Positions 44,270 through 56,785 of a DNA stretch of 64,000 nt are shown here, piece after piece. The translations under genes and the position numbers were made by a program. The stretch's first letter is position 1. Every line of letters begins with the position of its first letter. The DNA is taken from positions 162,128,809 through 162,192,808 of the forward strand of contig OY998175.1 of assembly GCA_963921935.1 (NCBI GenBank), given 5' to 3'. This stretch comes from Galeruca laticollis (lineage: Eukaryota; Arthropoda; Insecta; Coleoptera; Chrysomelidae). The notes beneath the pieces are model-generated. The model did not search any database. It saw only the letters and a list, made by a program, of their open reading frames with translations, and had not been told where the DNA came from.

Positions 44270-46160
44270 AGTGAGACTACCAGGGCTATAACAAAACTAT
44301 GCCCTTCCCCAAACAAGACACCAGGTCTTGTGAGGAAACTCATTAACTATTAAAACTTGTTAATCAGCCGTCGAGTCGTCTAATAAACTTCAATTAACAG
44401 TCGCGACTTTCCTAGTTGTAAGTTATGTCTAATCTACAACAAAACGTTTACTTTATCTTTTATCCTTATCTATATTTAAAATTCATTTATCCCTCTATCT
44501 CCTAAATGAAGCAGAGACTTCATTTCCGGATTGAGAATGTTGCAATTTGACGAATAGTATATATCACGAAAAAAAAAATAATAAAAACGTTCTCCATCAA
44601 TTTGTAATTATCGGACACGTGTATGGAAAAAAAGAAATCGTCTCTACTGGGACGATGCACTTAAAAGTGTAACTAGTTTTAAAAATCTATTCATAATTAA
44701 GAATTATGGACCTTTCTAAGAACATTTAAAATCACATATAATCAGCTCAAATAATTGATGCTGGTCCACAATGGTTGACGTAAATAATTTACCTCCCACC
44801 AAGACTATTTATGGCTGTGGTACAAAGAATAGAAACTTTCAATTATGGTTAAGGTTACACCCCCTATTCTGTTACAATGACAAAACTTATCTCTATTGTC
44901 AATGGGCAATTTACCCGACGTCGAGATTTAAAAAAGAGTTATCTTTTACGACATCCAGATCTCAATTACAGTCTTTTTTCAGCTTATGATAGAAAGACGA
45001 ATTCTCGAGCTAAACAGCCACTAGTGAAATATTTCTCTTCCGCGAAAGCAGTGGTGAAAATATCTTGTCCGAAACGGACACATTTATCAATGTAACAAGT
45101 ATCTTAACAGCACAGTGAATCTCTCCGGTCAGAATAAAACCCTAAACTAATCCACTAAACTTAATACTAAACCGGGAAAATTACGATTCTCCCTAAAACT
45201 ATAAAAATATCTATCGTGTTACGACGCGAAATACAACATTGCTAACTAGAAGTGTTTTACTGTTTTAAATGAAACTTACTGTTTCTAGTTAATTCCCCAA
45301 TATATTGAAAAGACTTTAAAAATTCTAAGATAATTGACAATTGTTTCGATATTAAATATCATCGTCTGAATGATATTTAATATCGAAAGTGTTAGAAGTG
45401 TTTTAGTTCAATAATAATCGCAGAGAAATACAGATTTATCTTACGAGCATCTAATATCTGTGAACAACTGTAATTTAATTATCTAACTATCAGCTCGCCG
45501 CATCATTTGTTGTATCTACCTTAATATCGGTTTTTTGCAAGATTTGATTTACGTTTGTTAATATTGTCGTACATAAGCGTTTTTAATTAAACGTTACTTA
45601 AAATTACGACTGGTCCTTCTTTCCAAAAACCTAATCAAAGAAAAAGAAGAACAATAAAACCGTTGGTGTATCGGTGAACGACAAACAGAACAGTCCACTC
45701 CACTAATCTAGTTCATCTGCACCAAAAGACCACGTTTGATGTTATTTATTGCAAATACTACAGCGATTCGAAATTATCGTCGGGGACGCTCTGACGATAT
45801 TTACATCTCTCTTTATATGGTAATTAAACAAGGATAAAACTAGTAAATAAGTTACCCTATAGACATAAAGCATGTACTGAAATTTTGAACAATGTTGTCA
45901 CTTTCAGTTACAACCTTATATCTCTATGGTGACAAGTACTTGTTTAAAATGTATATAAGAATATAAATTATACAATGACAGATAGTAGTAACACAGCTAC
46001 TTGATTTCAACTGTTTTAATAGGCAAGCCTACTGCACCACAGGTCACTGCGAATATAAATGTATAAGAACAATGTACGTTGGGTTGCATATAATAAAATC
46101 GTTGATTAATTGAAAATCGTTCATTAATAGGGGTCATTAATCAATGATTTTGAGTGCATT
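44270..46160. other. No gene supported apart from a MITE fragment
   Basis: Open frames at 44771-44989 and 44877-45095 have no recognisable domain and overlap each other. The MITE-like stretch is listed separately. Confidence 0.4.
45255..45412. repeat. MITE fragment, third copy
   Basis: AACTAGAAGTGTTTTACTG through TTCTAGTTAATTCCCC, AATATATTG and ACAATTGTTTCGAT match the MITE at 22165-22512. A GATATTTAATATC palindrome and ATATCATCGTCTGAATGAT core are present. Confidence 0.6.
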
Positions 46161-46662
46161 AGAATACAGGGTGTCCGGTAATGAATTTAAGGTTTTAACG
46201 CAATAAAACTTTCCCCCAGAACATGATATACCAGGTATATTAGCATTATTAGACAGAGTTAATATGCGGATTTAGTGTTTAAAACATAATATTGTTTAAA
46301 TGCCGACCGTCTTCATCGTAGCAAGCTGTTAATTTGGAGCGTAAGCTGCGGAAAATGTTCTGACACATCGCCACGGGTATGCCACGTATAGCATTGGTGA
46401 GGCGGTCCTTCAGCTGCTGAATGGTTTGTGGCATCGGTTCCGTGTAGACGACACATTTAAAGTATCCCCATAGGAAAAAATCCAGGGGGCTAGGCCTGAT
46501 GAGCGCGGAGGAAATGGAATATCGCCATTGATGGAAATTACCGTGCCCCAGGAAACATTGCAGTATGTGCCGTGGTGCCATCTTGATGAAGCCACGTGCC
46601 GTTTCGGTTTACCAGTTGCTTTTTAATTTACAGCAGATGCTGTTGTTCTGAATCATCTAACC

Positions 46663-49244
46663 CAGTGGTTCCCAACCTTTTCTGGACCACCACCCCCTAT
46701 AGAATAGAACAAAAATTAAACCGCCCCCCCCCCCCCCCAGTCGCTGGTTAGTCCAAAGTAGTTAATTTAATTTGAATATCATCTATACCGTCCCAATTGA
46801 TCTGTATTTAGCTTTAATTTCAGTTAATGTCTAAATTTTATTTTAGAGGAATGATGAAGTAAAATTTAATAAACGACTACCAAATGTACAATAAAATTGT
46901 TGATTAAACTTTTAAATATAAACACAGAATCAATAAGAAATACAATCACAATAGAAATAAGAAATGCAATACAATAAGAAATACAAAATTAATAATAAAG
47001 AAAAAATCAATGAGACGGTTGAGGCTGGTGGAGTGTTACCAGTTTGTTAATATCGGGTTCCAATTTCGTTAACATCAATCGCAGTTCGTCACGTTCAGTG
47101 ATGTGAAGTCTGTTCCTTGACAGCAAATCAGTTACTGCACTGAATGCACGCTCAGCCATATAGGACGACGGAAATGTAATTAACAACTTCTGTACTATTG
47201 TCCACAATCCAGGATAGAGAACTGGTATTGGTTTTTGAAGCCAGAACTCTTGATATCCACGTTTGAATTTTACTTTCAGTTCTTTGTTAGTTCTAATAGC
47301 TCCTCTTCCAAATTTGATGAGCCTTCAGTATCTGTGTTTGCGAAAGGATCTATAACCCAACTTGGTATTTCCATGTTTAAAATATCTTGGAAACGCTCTG
47401 TAAAATCAACATGAAGAACTTCCATGTGGTGGCAGTAAGTAAGTAAATCTTCCGGTTTTGCAGATACTGTTGATAATGTGGGAAAATGGTTGTACTCACC
47501 TCTACCAAGATTTCTTTTGAATATAAGAAGTTTTCCTGCAAAAGCAGCTATGACATTTTTAGTTTTAATTAAATTTAAATCATCACCTTACAATTGTAGA
47601 TTAACTTGATTAAATACTTTAAACAGGTCCGTCAAATAAGCGATGTCATTTTTTGACGTAATCAGGTTTTCGCGCAATTGTTAGTTTTCTTCTTGAAATT
47701 CCAACACTAAGTCAAATAGATTGAAAAAACGATTCAGACAAACACCTTTAGAGAGTCAACGTACTTCTGTGTGCAGCAGCCGGCGATTGTAGTCTTCATC
47801 ATTTTCATTGCAAAGCTTATGAAACAAACGGCCACTCAATGAATTGCTTCTAATGATATTGATTGCTTTCATAACGTTATTGAGGGACGCATGCAGACAC
47901 GTTCATTTAATTTTTTTGCAACCAAATGCTGACGGTGAATAATACAATGTACAGTGAGTACATTTGGCACTGCTTTTCTCAAATGTGCTATAAAACCCTT
48001 ATGACGCCCGGTCATTGCTGGAGCACCATCAGTAGCAGCAGACAAAATATTGCTAACAGGAATTTCTTTCTCTTGAAAAAATTCTTGCATGATATTAAAT
48101 ATAGAATGTCCCATTGTATCAGATTCCAAATTCTTAGCAAATAATAACTCTTGATGAATTTTTTCTTCTTTTATAAATAAGAGTAGAGCTTCGTTACTTG
48201 GTAGAGTTGATTCATCGAGTTGAATGGAAAATTTGCAAGTCTTTAGGTAATCGCATAATGATATTTCAACGTCATTTACCATTTCATCTATTCTTCTTGG
48301 CACTGAATTATTACTGAGGAATTTTTTTAATGATATCAAATGGTGTCTTATGATGGAGAACAGTTTTTAATATCTCTTCTACTGCCGGAAAAATTAATTC
48401 CTCGCCAATGGTGTGTGGTTTTCCTGTCTTTGCGATTAACAATGAAACGTTATATGAGGCTCGTAGCCCATCATCGTCTCGTTTAGAAGACGATGCAAAA
48501 AGGTTTGATATAGTTGGCTGTTTTAAATATTGTTTTTCGAGTTCTTGAAAATAGAATATATCTTTGTTCTTCTTATCAGGATGCATTTTATGTAAATGCT
48601 CTTGTAGCCTAGGTTTCATAGCTTCATTTAAAAAAACTTTTCGGCAAATTAAACACATAGGAAATGATTTGTTTGTAGAAGATTCCGCAAATCCATATTT
48701 TAAATATTCAATACTGTATTGCCGGCATTTCTATTTTTAATTTAGAAGTAGATTCAGCCTTTTTCATACAAAAATTAAATTCTCAATAGATATATAGATA
48801 GTAATGTTTATAAAATGACACACCACTCACGATTGTTTACTACGGCAGAGCTTATGATTCACAACTATATATCGCGGCCAAGCACATAAAACTAACTAAC
48901 AAAAAATTCGTAGAGCTGTTGCTTTTATACGTTTCATTTCGTGCATGATTCAACTTGTCTGTGTGCGAACATGTCGAAACATGTTATTTTGTATGAGCAT
49001 CGCGCGTTCGCTTATCAACGTGCGAGGACAAGTCATATACTTCTATTATGAACTAAAAGAAATTATTATAATTATTAGTATTATTATTAATGCTAATTTA
49101 AAACTGCTTATTAACCCTTATTAAATCATTTTTATTTCACCATTCCTCTTGACTGCTTATTATTTGCTTCTGAATCCGCTACCGCCCCCCTAAAAGGCTG
49201 CAGCGTCCACAGGGGGACGGTATCGCCCCCGTTGGGAACCAATG
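46663..49244 (-). mobile_element. hAT transposon nested in the Tc1-like element
   Basis: The left end CAGTGGTTCCCAACC at 46663 and the right end GTTGGGAACCAATG ending at 49244 form the typical hAT terminal repeat. The flanks share AACCCA (CTAACCCA left, TGAACCCA right), which is probably a degenerate 8-bp target duplication. A poly-C run lies at about 46723-46738 inside the left end. Confidence 0.9.
47007..48770 (-). pseudogene. hAT transposase (ZBED5/SCAND3-like), frameshifted
   Basis: Reading down: a BED-type finger (FPMCLICRKVFLNEAMKP; HLHKMHP), the frame 48658-48311 with QPTISNLFASS, then a frameshift near 48330, and the frame to 47869 with the catalytic region: FSIQLDESTLPS and SAATDGAPAMTGRHKGFIA, followed by VHCIIHRQHL. 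The middle, about 47860-47220, is broken. The C-terminal frame 47207-47007 carries the dimerisation motif ERAFSAVTDLLSRNRLHI and ends PQPSH. The order and motifs match the ZBED5-like hAT group common in animals. Confidence 0.88.
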
Positions 49245-49654
49245 AACCCAACTGTGCACTAAAGCTGCCGACGGTGCATTAGCAATACGTCGAATATCAA
49301 AACGTGCACAAAAACGGCGACGCGCCACAACGTAAGAATCGGTTGATTTAAAAAGTGATTCAATCATAAACGCTCGTTGTTCTGCAGGCCACGTTGCCAT
49401 CGTAACTGAAATTCGCATGGTTACGATACCTGTCTACAATTCCCCATCTTCCTACTTAGTGCAGGGCCGGTGTCAGAATAATTCGAAATATTAAATTCAT
49501 TACCGGACACCCTGTACATCGTAAATGGACGGTCGACGGAAAACATCATTAAAAACCCGCATTTTAATGTTAAAAACATATTTGATATGATTACTAATGT
49601 TCAGGTACATTTTGATTTTGGCATCAATATTACTTTGTTGATAGATTTTTAGGC

Positions 49655-50580
49655 CAGAGGTTCTCAAACTTTTAAGATAACGGAACACCCACCAAATACC
49701 TTTTATTTTATGCACCCCATATCAAATAATTACACATAAAAGACACTGTAATTTGAATAAGAACAAAAACTTTTATTCGGAATATTTTAAAACTGAAACA
49801 CTTTATTCTTTATTTTAACTTTAAATGTGAAGAATGAAAATGTGTCACTGTTTTATTGATAATTGCTTTATACTCCGGCATTACGTCTGACAGTTGTATG
49901 CGTATATCTGGGGCAGCATCCAATCTCGACCTGAATTTGTTTTTGTATAAGTATGAGCTGAAAAACATGTTTCACAATGGTATGTTGTGACAAATGGGAG
50001 TAAAATTAAGATAGCCTTTTTGGCTACTTCAGGGTATTCACTCCTAACACCAGCCCAAAACTCATTCAGAGATACAGACTCAAATGTGTGTCTTAATGTG
50101 GATGAATTTTGAAGATCTATCAGTGCTTCATAATTCAGGATGGATAGCATCGTAGGTTGACTTCTGATGACCAATATCATTGTTCAGAAAGTAATTTCAG
50201 GAGATTTACCAAATGGCCTGTTAAGATAGTTCTCATTTAATTTGGTAATTCCAAGGCGTTTTCTTGTAGAAAGTTGTATAATAGTGGAAAACATTCAATG
50301 TTGTCCATTTCTACGCACGCCATCCAGAAATCTGTCTGTCTCCTTAAATATGGTTGTTGATTTTTCTTGCCAAGTGTAATAATTTCATTGACCTTCCCAA
50401 AAATTTCGGCAAGATGAGCTAATTTTATCAATCATTGCTCATCATGCAATACACATAAAATGGTTGGATCTTCAGACTGGAGGGGAAGACTTTTCACGTA
50501 ATTAACGATTATTACAGTTTCATCAAGAACTTTCTTTAAATCAGCTGGCATTTTTTTACAAGGGGAAATCAAGCATTCGG
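49655..50580 (-). pseudogene. hAT transposase relic, cut by a LINE
   Basis: A left hAT-type end CAGAGGTTCTCAAAC is at 49655. Minus frames hold the C-terminal half of a transposase: FGKVNEIITLGKK (50431-50237), EFWAGVRSEYPEVAKKA and LPFVTTYHCETCFSAHT (50180-49881). The block 50653-50432 overlaps the LINE start at 50583, so the LINE inserted into or next to it. No second terminus found. Different from the nested hAT at 46663. Confidence 0.75.
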
Positions 50581-50582
50581 AA

Positions 50583-51459
50583 CATTGGGTGTTAAATCTC
50601 AAGTGGACACGATTTACACAGATTTTCGGAAAGCGTTTGATAGCGTAAATCATGAAGTGCTGTTGAAAAAACTAGTAAGTTACGGGTTAACTGCAGACTT
50701 TATCGAATTAATTGAAAGCTATTTAGAAAATAAAAAATTCGTCGTCAGACATAATGGAAATGTCATTGGGAAATATGCAAATTCCGGAGTGCCGCAAGAT
50801 TCCAATCTTGGACCTCTCTTATTTATTATATTCATGAACGATTTACCTTCTGTTCATAAGTATACTGTATGCCTTTTGTTTGCAGATGACCTCAACATTT
50901 TCAGAAGAATAAACTCCGACTGTTTTATGCTATAAAAAAATATACACTGCATATATGAATGGAGTCTGATTAACAAATTGAATTTCAATATTAGTAAATG
51001 TAAGGTGACGAGTATTACTCGTTCTAAAGATCCCACTTTATTTGACTATAAGATGGGAGGAGACACGTTGATGAGATATGTATGGAAACTAAAGATTTAG
51101 GTAAAATCACTCTACTTTGCGTAGATATTTATACTATAAAAAACATCGTACCTGGCCGGTCTTTAATACAGTTAGATCAAGTCATTAGAGAGAGAACTTT
51201 ATCTTGTATTATGTTCTTCTACAAAGTTTTCAATGGTAAAATTAACTGCCCTAAAATTCTTTCATCTATTTCATTTTATGTTTCTGGACGTCACACTCAT
51301 ACAATGCCAATATTTCATATACCAAATGTGTTTTTTTTAACAGTTAGGAATCCTCTTGTGACTATTATGAAGATAATAAATAATTACAACTCATTAGTGT
51401 ATATTGATTGGTATTTGCCTGAAAAGGTATTTCACAACCTTATATTAGGTTATATTTGA
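50583..51459 (+). pseudogene. LINE reverse transcriptase fragment, 5'-truncated
   Basis: The first frame (50585-50935) holds RT palm motifs DFRKAFDSVNHEVLLKKL, SGVPQDSNLGPLLF and the catalytic LFADD. After a frame break the C-terminal part follows with KDLGKITLL and VFNGKINCPKILSS, ending at 51459. Intact endonuclease and 5' parts are absent, as expected for a truncated insertion. The subtype resembles jockey-like LINEs. Confidence 0.8.
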
Positions 51460-51469
51460 AGTAAGGTCA

Positions 51470-52290
51470 GTTGAGGTAAGTGTAATAACGACCTGCACTG
51501 TGATTGAAAACAACAATTTTAGAAATGTGACCTCATTATAGTGTGGTTCATGCAATTCTGAACACACTCCACCTTGACGCTTGCGTTTTGTCATATATCA
51601 ACAAAAATTTGTTGTGTCATTTTAGATGTGAAGTTAAGTGTTGCATAATGTTTTTCTGTAAAAATTGAGGTATGCACTTATGCGATTTTTATAGTGATGT
51701 AGCATTAAGTTTATATTTCCACCGAATAATAGATTTTAGTTATTCTTTTTTGTTAATAAAAGTCAAAGTCACAGCATTGTTCTTTACCTACGATATTAAA
51801 AATGACATGCTGTGAGTTAATTGCTTTTCGATTTGTGCTAATTTCATCATGATAGTGGAATGGACAATTTATCTACGCATTATGGATTCCTTGTTCTTCA
51901 GTTACACGTTTGTAATAATGAGCATATTATTGATCTTCTATTATAATATATTTCTTCATACAGAACAAATCTTGTTCCTGGGGTTATCCTCTTTATTTGC
52001 TTCCTCCGAAGTTGAAGATCATTATGGACTCTTCACTCTGGGAATTGCGGCTGTGTATTCTGAACTCTTCCTTCTAGGAATTGAGGCTGATGCTGCTATA
52101 CTCTTCCCTCTGAGAATTGAGGCTAATAATGTTCCTATAAATAATAAATTTCCTTTCTTAACCTCAGCCTGAAGATGGCCCTTCTGTAGGCCAAAATTAG
52201 TAGCTGTATGTTCTCATACGCACGTAACACTCATGCCCCTTGAAAATTCAAATGCAGTGTAAATGTGTTATATCACACTTGCCCACAACG
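51470..52290. other. Low-information stretch with a minisatellite
   Basis: An open frame from 51849 ends at 52172. Its second half is a 36-bp repeat (separate entry). Its first half is hydrophobic. No domain was recognised. Confidence 0.35.
52029..52136 (+). repeat. 36-bp minisatellite, three units
   Basis: Three consecutive 36-base units begin CTCTTC and contain GGAATTG(A/C)GGCT or close variants. In frame they encode a 12-residue repeat LF-x-L-GIEA-x4. Confidence 0.75.
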
Positions 52291-53880
52291 TTGATCAGGT
52301 ATCACACTTGTCCCTTCTGTATTTCACGAGGAAAGGTGCGCAATTATGAACGCGAAATACCCTCAAACAAAAGCCATGACATTGACAGTTTACAACAAGC
52401 GATGCGAGAAGATTCAAAGTCCCTATACAGCCATGCAAAAGGTTTACGTGGGGTAAAAAGCTCCACTTTCACTTAGAACTGGTGCAAAATATGTCGCACA
52501 AAATAATATCAAAACTCCACTCAAAGATAATGTACCAGATCCCGATTGGCTTTTAAATTTTAAGAAACGGCACAGGCTTGGCTTAAAGGTTCCACAAGCT
52601 GTCGAATTTGTTAGGAAAAAAGCAATTAAATTTGAGTGACAAACCGCAGCAAGTGTGAAATTTTGATGAGAGTTCATTTTTAATTGATCCGTCAAAATGT
52701 AAAGTGGTAGGGTTAAAATGAGTCACTTGTTCCAGAACAATAAGTTCACCTAACAGAGACAACACCAATGTTTTAATGTGTATAAATGCAGCTGGAGATA
52801 AAGCCCCTTCACTAATCATCTTTAAAGAGATGGATAGTCACAAATTTTCCTCAATTATTGTACAAAAACATTGATCCCTCTTTTTGGAAACGAAAGGCCA
52901 GTGTTAGTTATTTATGATGGCCCTAGTACACATGTGAGTCCTGAGGTTATAGAAGCTACATTAGCTGAAAGGGTGACAATCTTAAAGTTACCACCGCATT
53001 GCAGTCAATTACTTCAACCCCTCGATTTGTCAGTATTTAAAGCATTGAAGTCGAGGTGGGATGAGAAGTTGGTGAGGTGGCAAAGAAATTATGTTGGGCA
53101 AAAACTCCCGAAGAAATTGTTTGCACTGTATTTAGGGGAAACTTGGCTATTGCTTGAAAAGGGTATAATAGAAAATGGTTTTGGAAAGGGTGGTATCATG
53201 CCATTTAACAGGAATGTTATTTAATGGGAGACGTTTTGTCCAGAGGTTCTTAAACACTGAGATCTCCAAAATAAAAATGTATTCTCAGCATTTAAAAACT
53301 GAAACAGATCTTGCCAACTATAAAGAGGTTGAGGCTTCTACTTCTGCAAGTACATCTGCTAATTATGTGGTATCATTCGAATATCTTATACTTTCTACTG
53401 TTAAATAAAAGATGCCTTGTGAGAAGCATCCAAAGAAGAAAGTAGCGGCTGGTGTTGAGTCGAGAAAATCTTTGCATGAAAACTGATATTGTTGCATGAT
53501 CTAAGAAAAGAAGACAACAGTGAGATAGTTTTTCTGAAGATAAAGGGTAAGAAGTATTGTTACTTCCCAATTCTGACAGTGGCAATGAGTTTCTAGAAAA
53601 CTTAAGAAATCTATCTCCAGAAATCAATACTGATGAACAGGTTCTATAAGTCAGCAAATGGGCATTGGTCGAGTATGCAAAAAAAAATTAAAAGAAACAA
53701 TTTATTGTCCAAATAACGGGCCGAGAGGGAGATGACTCGATAATAAAGTTCTTAAGACCGAAACATGAAAAGTTTATCTCACCTCTAGTGGATGACGTAA
53801 TTAAACTTCTTCCAGAAACAATTATTGATCAAAGAGGTCTCATTTCATTCAATATGACATTTTCTAACATTAACTTAAAA
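52290..53880 (+). pseudogene. Pogo/Tigger-like transposase, broken
   Basis: An N-terminal pogo HTH part (DIDSLQQAMREDSKSLYSHA) is followed in shifted frames by WLLNFKKRHRLGLKVPQA. The first Asp is in NFDESSFLIDPSKC (about 52660). The frame from 52871 holds the second Asp in LVIYDGPSTHVS and the third in QLLQPLDLSVF with 35 residues between. The C-terminus extends through broken frames to about 53880 (DDSIIKFLRPKHEKFISPL). Multiple stops and frameshifts are present. DNA-binding and cut-and-paste function would be nuclear. GGGGTAAGTGTGA-like motifs near 54118 and 52262 may be element ends. Confidence 0.8.
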
Positions 53881-53889
53881 TAAGTGCAT

Positions 53890-54590
53890 ATTATTTTGTT
53901 TCATGTATACAATAAATAAGAATCAATATTTTTTATAATACCCAACACTAGATTGTGATTTATATTTCAAACATTTAGAAAAAAAAATATATTTTTTTAA
54001 AATATCGAGAAACTTCTATCCTAAGTAAAATAATCTGTTCTTTCACTTTAACCCCCTGCCAATACTTAATGCACATATATGCAAGCATAGAGAGTATTAT
54101 TACATTTGTCCCATACTATGGGGTAAGTGTGATTTAGTGGCATGTTTTTAAAAAAATATAGCCAAAAACAAAAAAATACATCCAATTTGGAAAAACAATT
54201 ATATGCGTTAAGGCAGTGTGCCAAAGTTTTGATGGAATTTTTTAGACATCTAATTTTTTAAATATTGATGTGCCCCTATTAAAGAACTATAATGCGCTTA
54301 CCCCAACAGATCTTATCTCTATAAATTTCTTGCAGATTGTTGCAAACCTGTTTGTACCTCTACAATTCAGGCAATTCTTACAATTCATACTTGGGATATG
54401 TTATTACTATTATAAATTTGTTAATGTATTTTCAATTATAAATTATCGACAATGTAATTAGGCCTTTGGAACTGTTTGGTTAAAAATAAATATATAAATA
54501 ACGATGCAAAATGCAATCTCTGCTTTGACATCCTGGCGCAATATTTTTGATTATTGATAGCATGCCTTTTATCTTTCCTATCATTGCTGT
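53890..54590. other. No supported gene
   Basis: AT-rich sequence between the pogo relic and the next mariner derivative. It includes GGGGTAAGTGTGATT at about 54120, possibly a pogo terminal motif. Confidence 0.4.
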
Positions 54591-54596
54591 GGCCTA

Positions 54597-56749
54597 ATGC
54601 TGGAAATTGTTCTAGTTTTCAATTTAAAAGAGGTTAAAACCTTTACATTTTTTCAGATTTGACAACGTGAAATTTGTCTCTGAACATCTGAGGTTTGAAT
54701 CAGAGAATGTATTAGTTATTTTATTTTTCCAATTACATTGTCAAAATGGATATATTTTGGTACGCGCAATTGTTAAAACCTACTTAATTTCTTCAATATA
54801 ATGGAAACTACAATATTTATATGGGAAGATTTTTTGAAGACAATAGATTATAAAACAATATTTGTTTTGGTCTACAAAGCTGTTACATTTTTCCTCTGAG
54901 AAAATCTAACAACATCAAGAATTAGTTATACCAAACATAAAACCTAACCTTAGTTATTATTATCCATTATTAACTATTATCCAATCTGTTAGGATCCCTT
55001 CTAACAATAACATTTTTTAAAACTTCTTCCATAGTTAAATTTATAAAATATTGATGCATTTACTATATCAATAACATGGGGTTATATTTCAAATTCGTCA
55101 ACTATCATTATATTTGATCTGTGTCTTAATACATTATTTTTAGATGGCCTAAAATCCCATCTTTTCTCGCTCAATGTAATTGTTATTATTGATAAAGTTA
55201 ACCATAACTACACCTAAAATATACGTTATATTTGTAGGCTTAAAAACTCTATTATAACTAATGTGTTTACAAATATCTCAATAATAAACTGCATGTACCT
55301 AATTCCTACGCTCCTGATAAATCGATTTCTTCCACAAACGTAATTCTTGTATTTTTATCTATCCCCTCTCTCCATTTTCAATGTGCACTTTGAAAGTGTG
55401 CCCATATAATTTTCCTTTTTATTCATAACAGAAACTACCCTTTACTAAATTTCAACGTAAAACGATAATCCTCTCATAGTCATCGGGAAAATATAACGGT
55501 CACATGGCATTACCAGTGTACGAATTTGAATTAACAATCAAATTCTTCCTGTAATCTTTACTTTAACTTCTCCCTGTATATCATAATTATATATCTCGCA
55601 CACATCATAAATATCATTCTCTTCTCAAATATTCAATATTTCTTTAAATACGCATACATCCATTTTAACGCCCCTTTCATATAAAAAACACAGATAATTG
55701 CTATTAAATCATATCCATTCAAAACTTCAAAGCATTCCATATCAGTTTAAACCTTATCGCTTCATAAAAACTATAGTCGAAATTCCCTTATCTGTAACGA
55801 ACAACACTTTTTTCATGCATAAAAACCGACCCCAGTGTGCATTTTTCACTCGCTGTATTCGACCGTTACATTTTCAACTCTCGCCTCGCATTGGTCGATG
55901 TTCCCTGATATATCACATGACTTCCCACTTTGCTCCCAACACATAAATACGAATAAGACCCATTTTTAACGCAGTTCCTAGTCATCATCCATCCAACATG
56001 TTTAGTTACGAGAGAATACCGGCATTTTTGTACCGGTATCTTATACTACATTCATTCATTAATAACCTAAAGTGAACAAATAATACTTCGTACATAAAAT
56101 ACTCAGTGATAGTCTTAATTATTGAAGCAAAAAAGACTAAAAATGTATATGTCGTCAATATATTTCAAGTGCCAGTGACAAACGACTTTATTTTACTTAA
56201 CCATATTATTCCTATAAATATAAAAGTAATTAGTACCGTGAACCACGGTTGGTTCGTAGTCGAGAAAAAAAGTGAAACAACCTTTCCGTATTTTGCGATA
56301 TGTCTAAAAAGTAACGATATCGTAAAACAACCAGTGTGTTAGAGAAAGACAATAGTGAAATAGACAATTAAAAGTTAGGGTAGATTATTATACCAGACGA
56401 ATACGAATCGCGCGTGCGCCTCTTGATGATGTTTAACTTTACATCTGGGTACTTCACTAAACGTTTGTTTGCGAATGATTAACGATCTTTTGTAAATTTT
56501 ATAAAATGAGTATGCAGATACACCAAATATTGTAGTTTCCTTTATATTGGAGAAATTAAGTAGGTTTTAACAATTACGTGAACCAAAATATATCAATTTT
56601 GACAACGTTATAATTGGAAAAATAAAATAACTAATGCATTCTCTGATTTAAACCTCAGAAGTTCAGAGACAAATCTCACGTTGCCAAATCTGAAGAAAAG
56701 TAAGGGTTTTAACAGCTTTCAAATTGAAAACTAGAACAATATCCAGCAT
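54597..56749. mobile_element. Mariner-type derivative with 230-bp inverted repeats
   Basis: Arms at 54597-54840 and about 56520-56749 are reverse complements (roughly 88 percent), starting ATGCTGGAAATTGTTC. TA flanks both ends (54595-54596, 56750-56751). The interior (55290-55519 and 56330-56530) matches the 5' region of mariner A, including the TATAAAATGAGTATGCAG start of the transposase gene, which then runs directly into the right arm. It is therefore a deletion derivative that lost nearly the whole transposase. Confidence 0.85.
55520..56329. mobile_element. Unidentified 810-bp insertion with an 8-bp target duplication
   Basis: ACCAGTGT is present at 55512-55519 and again at 56330-56337; mariner sequence is continuous when the 810 bases and one copy are removed. 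The ends (ACGAATTTGAATT and CGATATCGTAAAACAA) do not form a clear inverted repeat. It has no recognisable coding. Compared with neighbours it is rich in ATATA and CpG-like promoter-type motifs. Confidence 0.8.
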
Positions 56750-56785
56750 TACAATGCATATCGTATATTTTTATCCACTGATAGG

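Larger units (their letters stand above)
46167..49514 (-). mobile_element. Tc1-like element, internally deleted, interrupted by hAT
   Basis: Ends are CAGGGTGTCCGGTAATGAAT at 46167 and its exact inverse ending at 49514; about 24 bases match. TA flanks both ends (46165-46166 and 49515-49516). Without the nested hAT it would be only about 770 bases. The N-terminal HTH part lies at 49418-49250 (from the ATG at 49418, WPAEQRAFMIESLF) and the C-terminal part at 46640-46279 (IRPSPLDFFLWGYFK, AMCQNIFRSLR). The middle of the transposase, including the first catalytic region, is missing, so it was a deletion derivative before hAT insertion. Confidence 0.9.

Noticed and set aside
44771..45095. Two overlapping plus frames
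   Set aside because: No motifs; overlap in different frames suggests chance.
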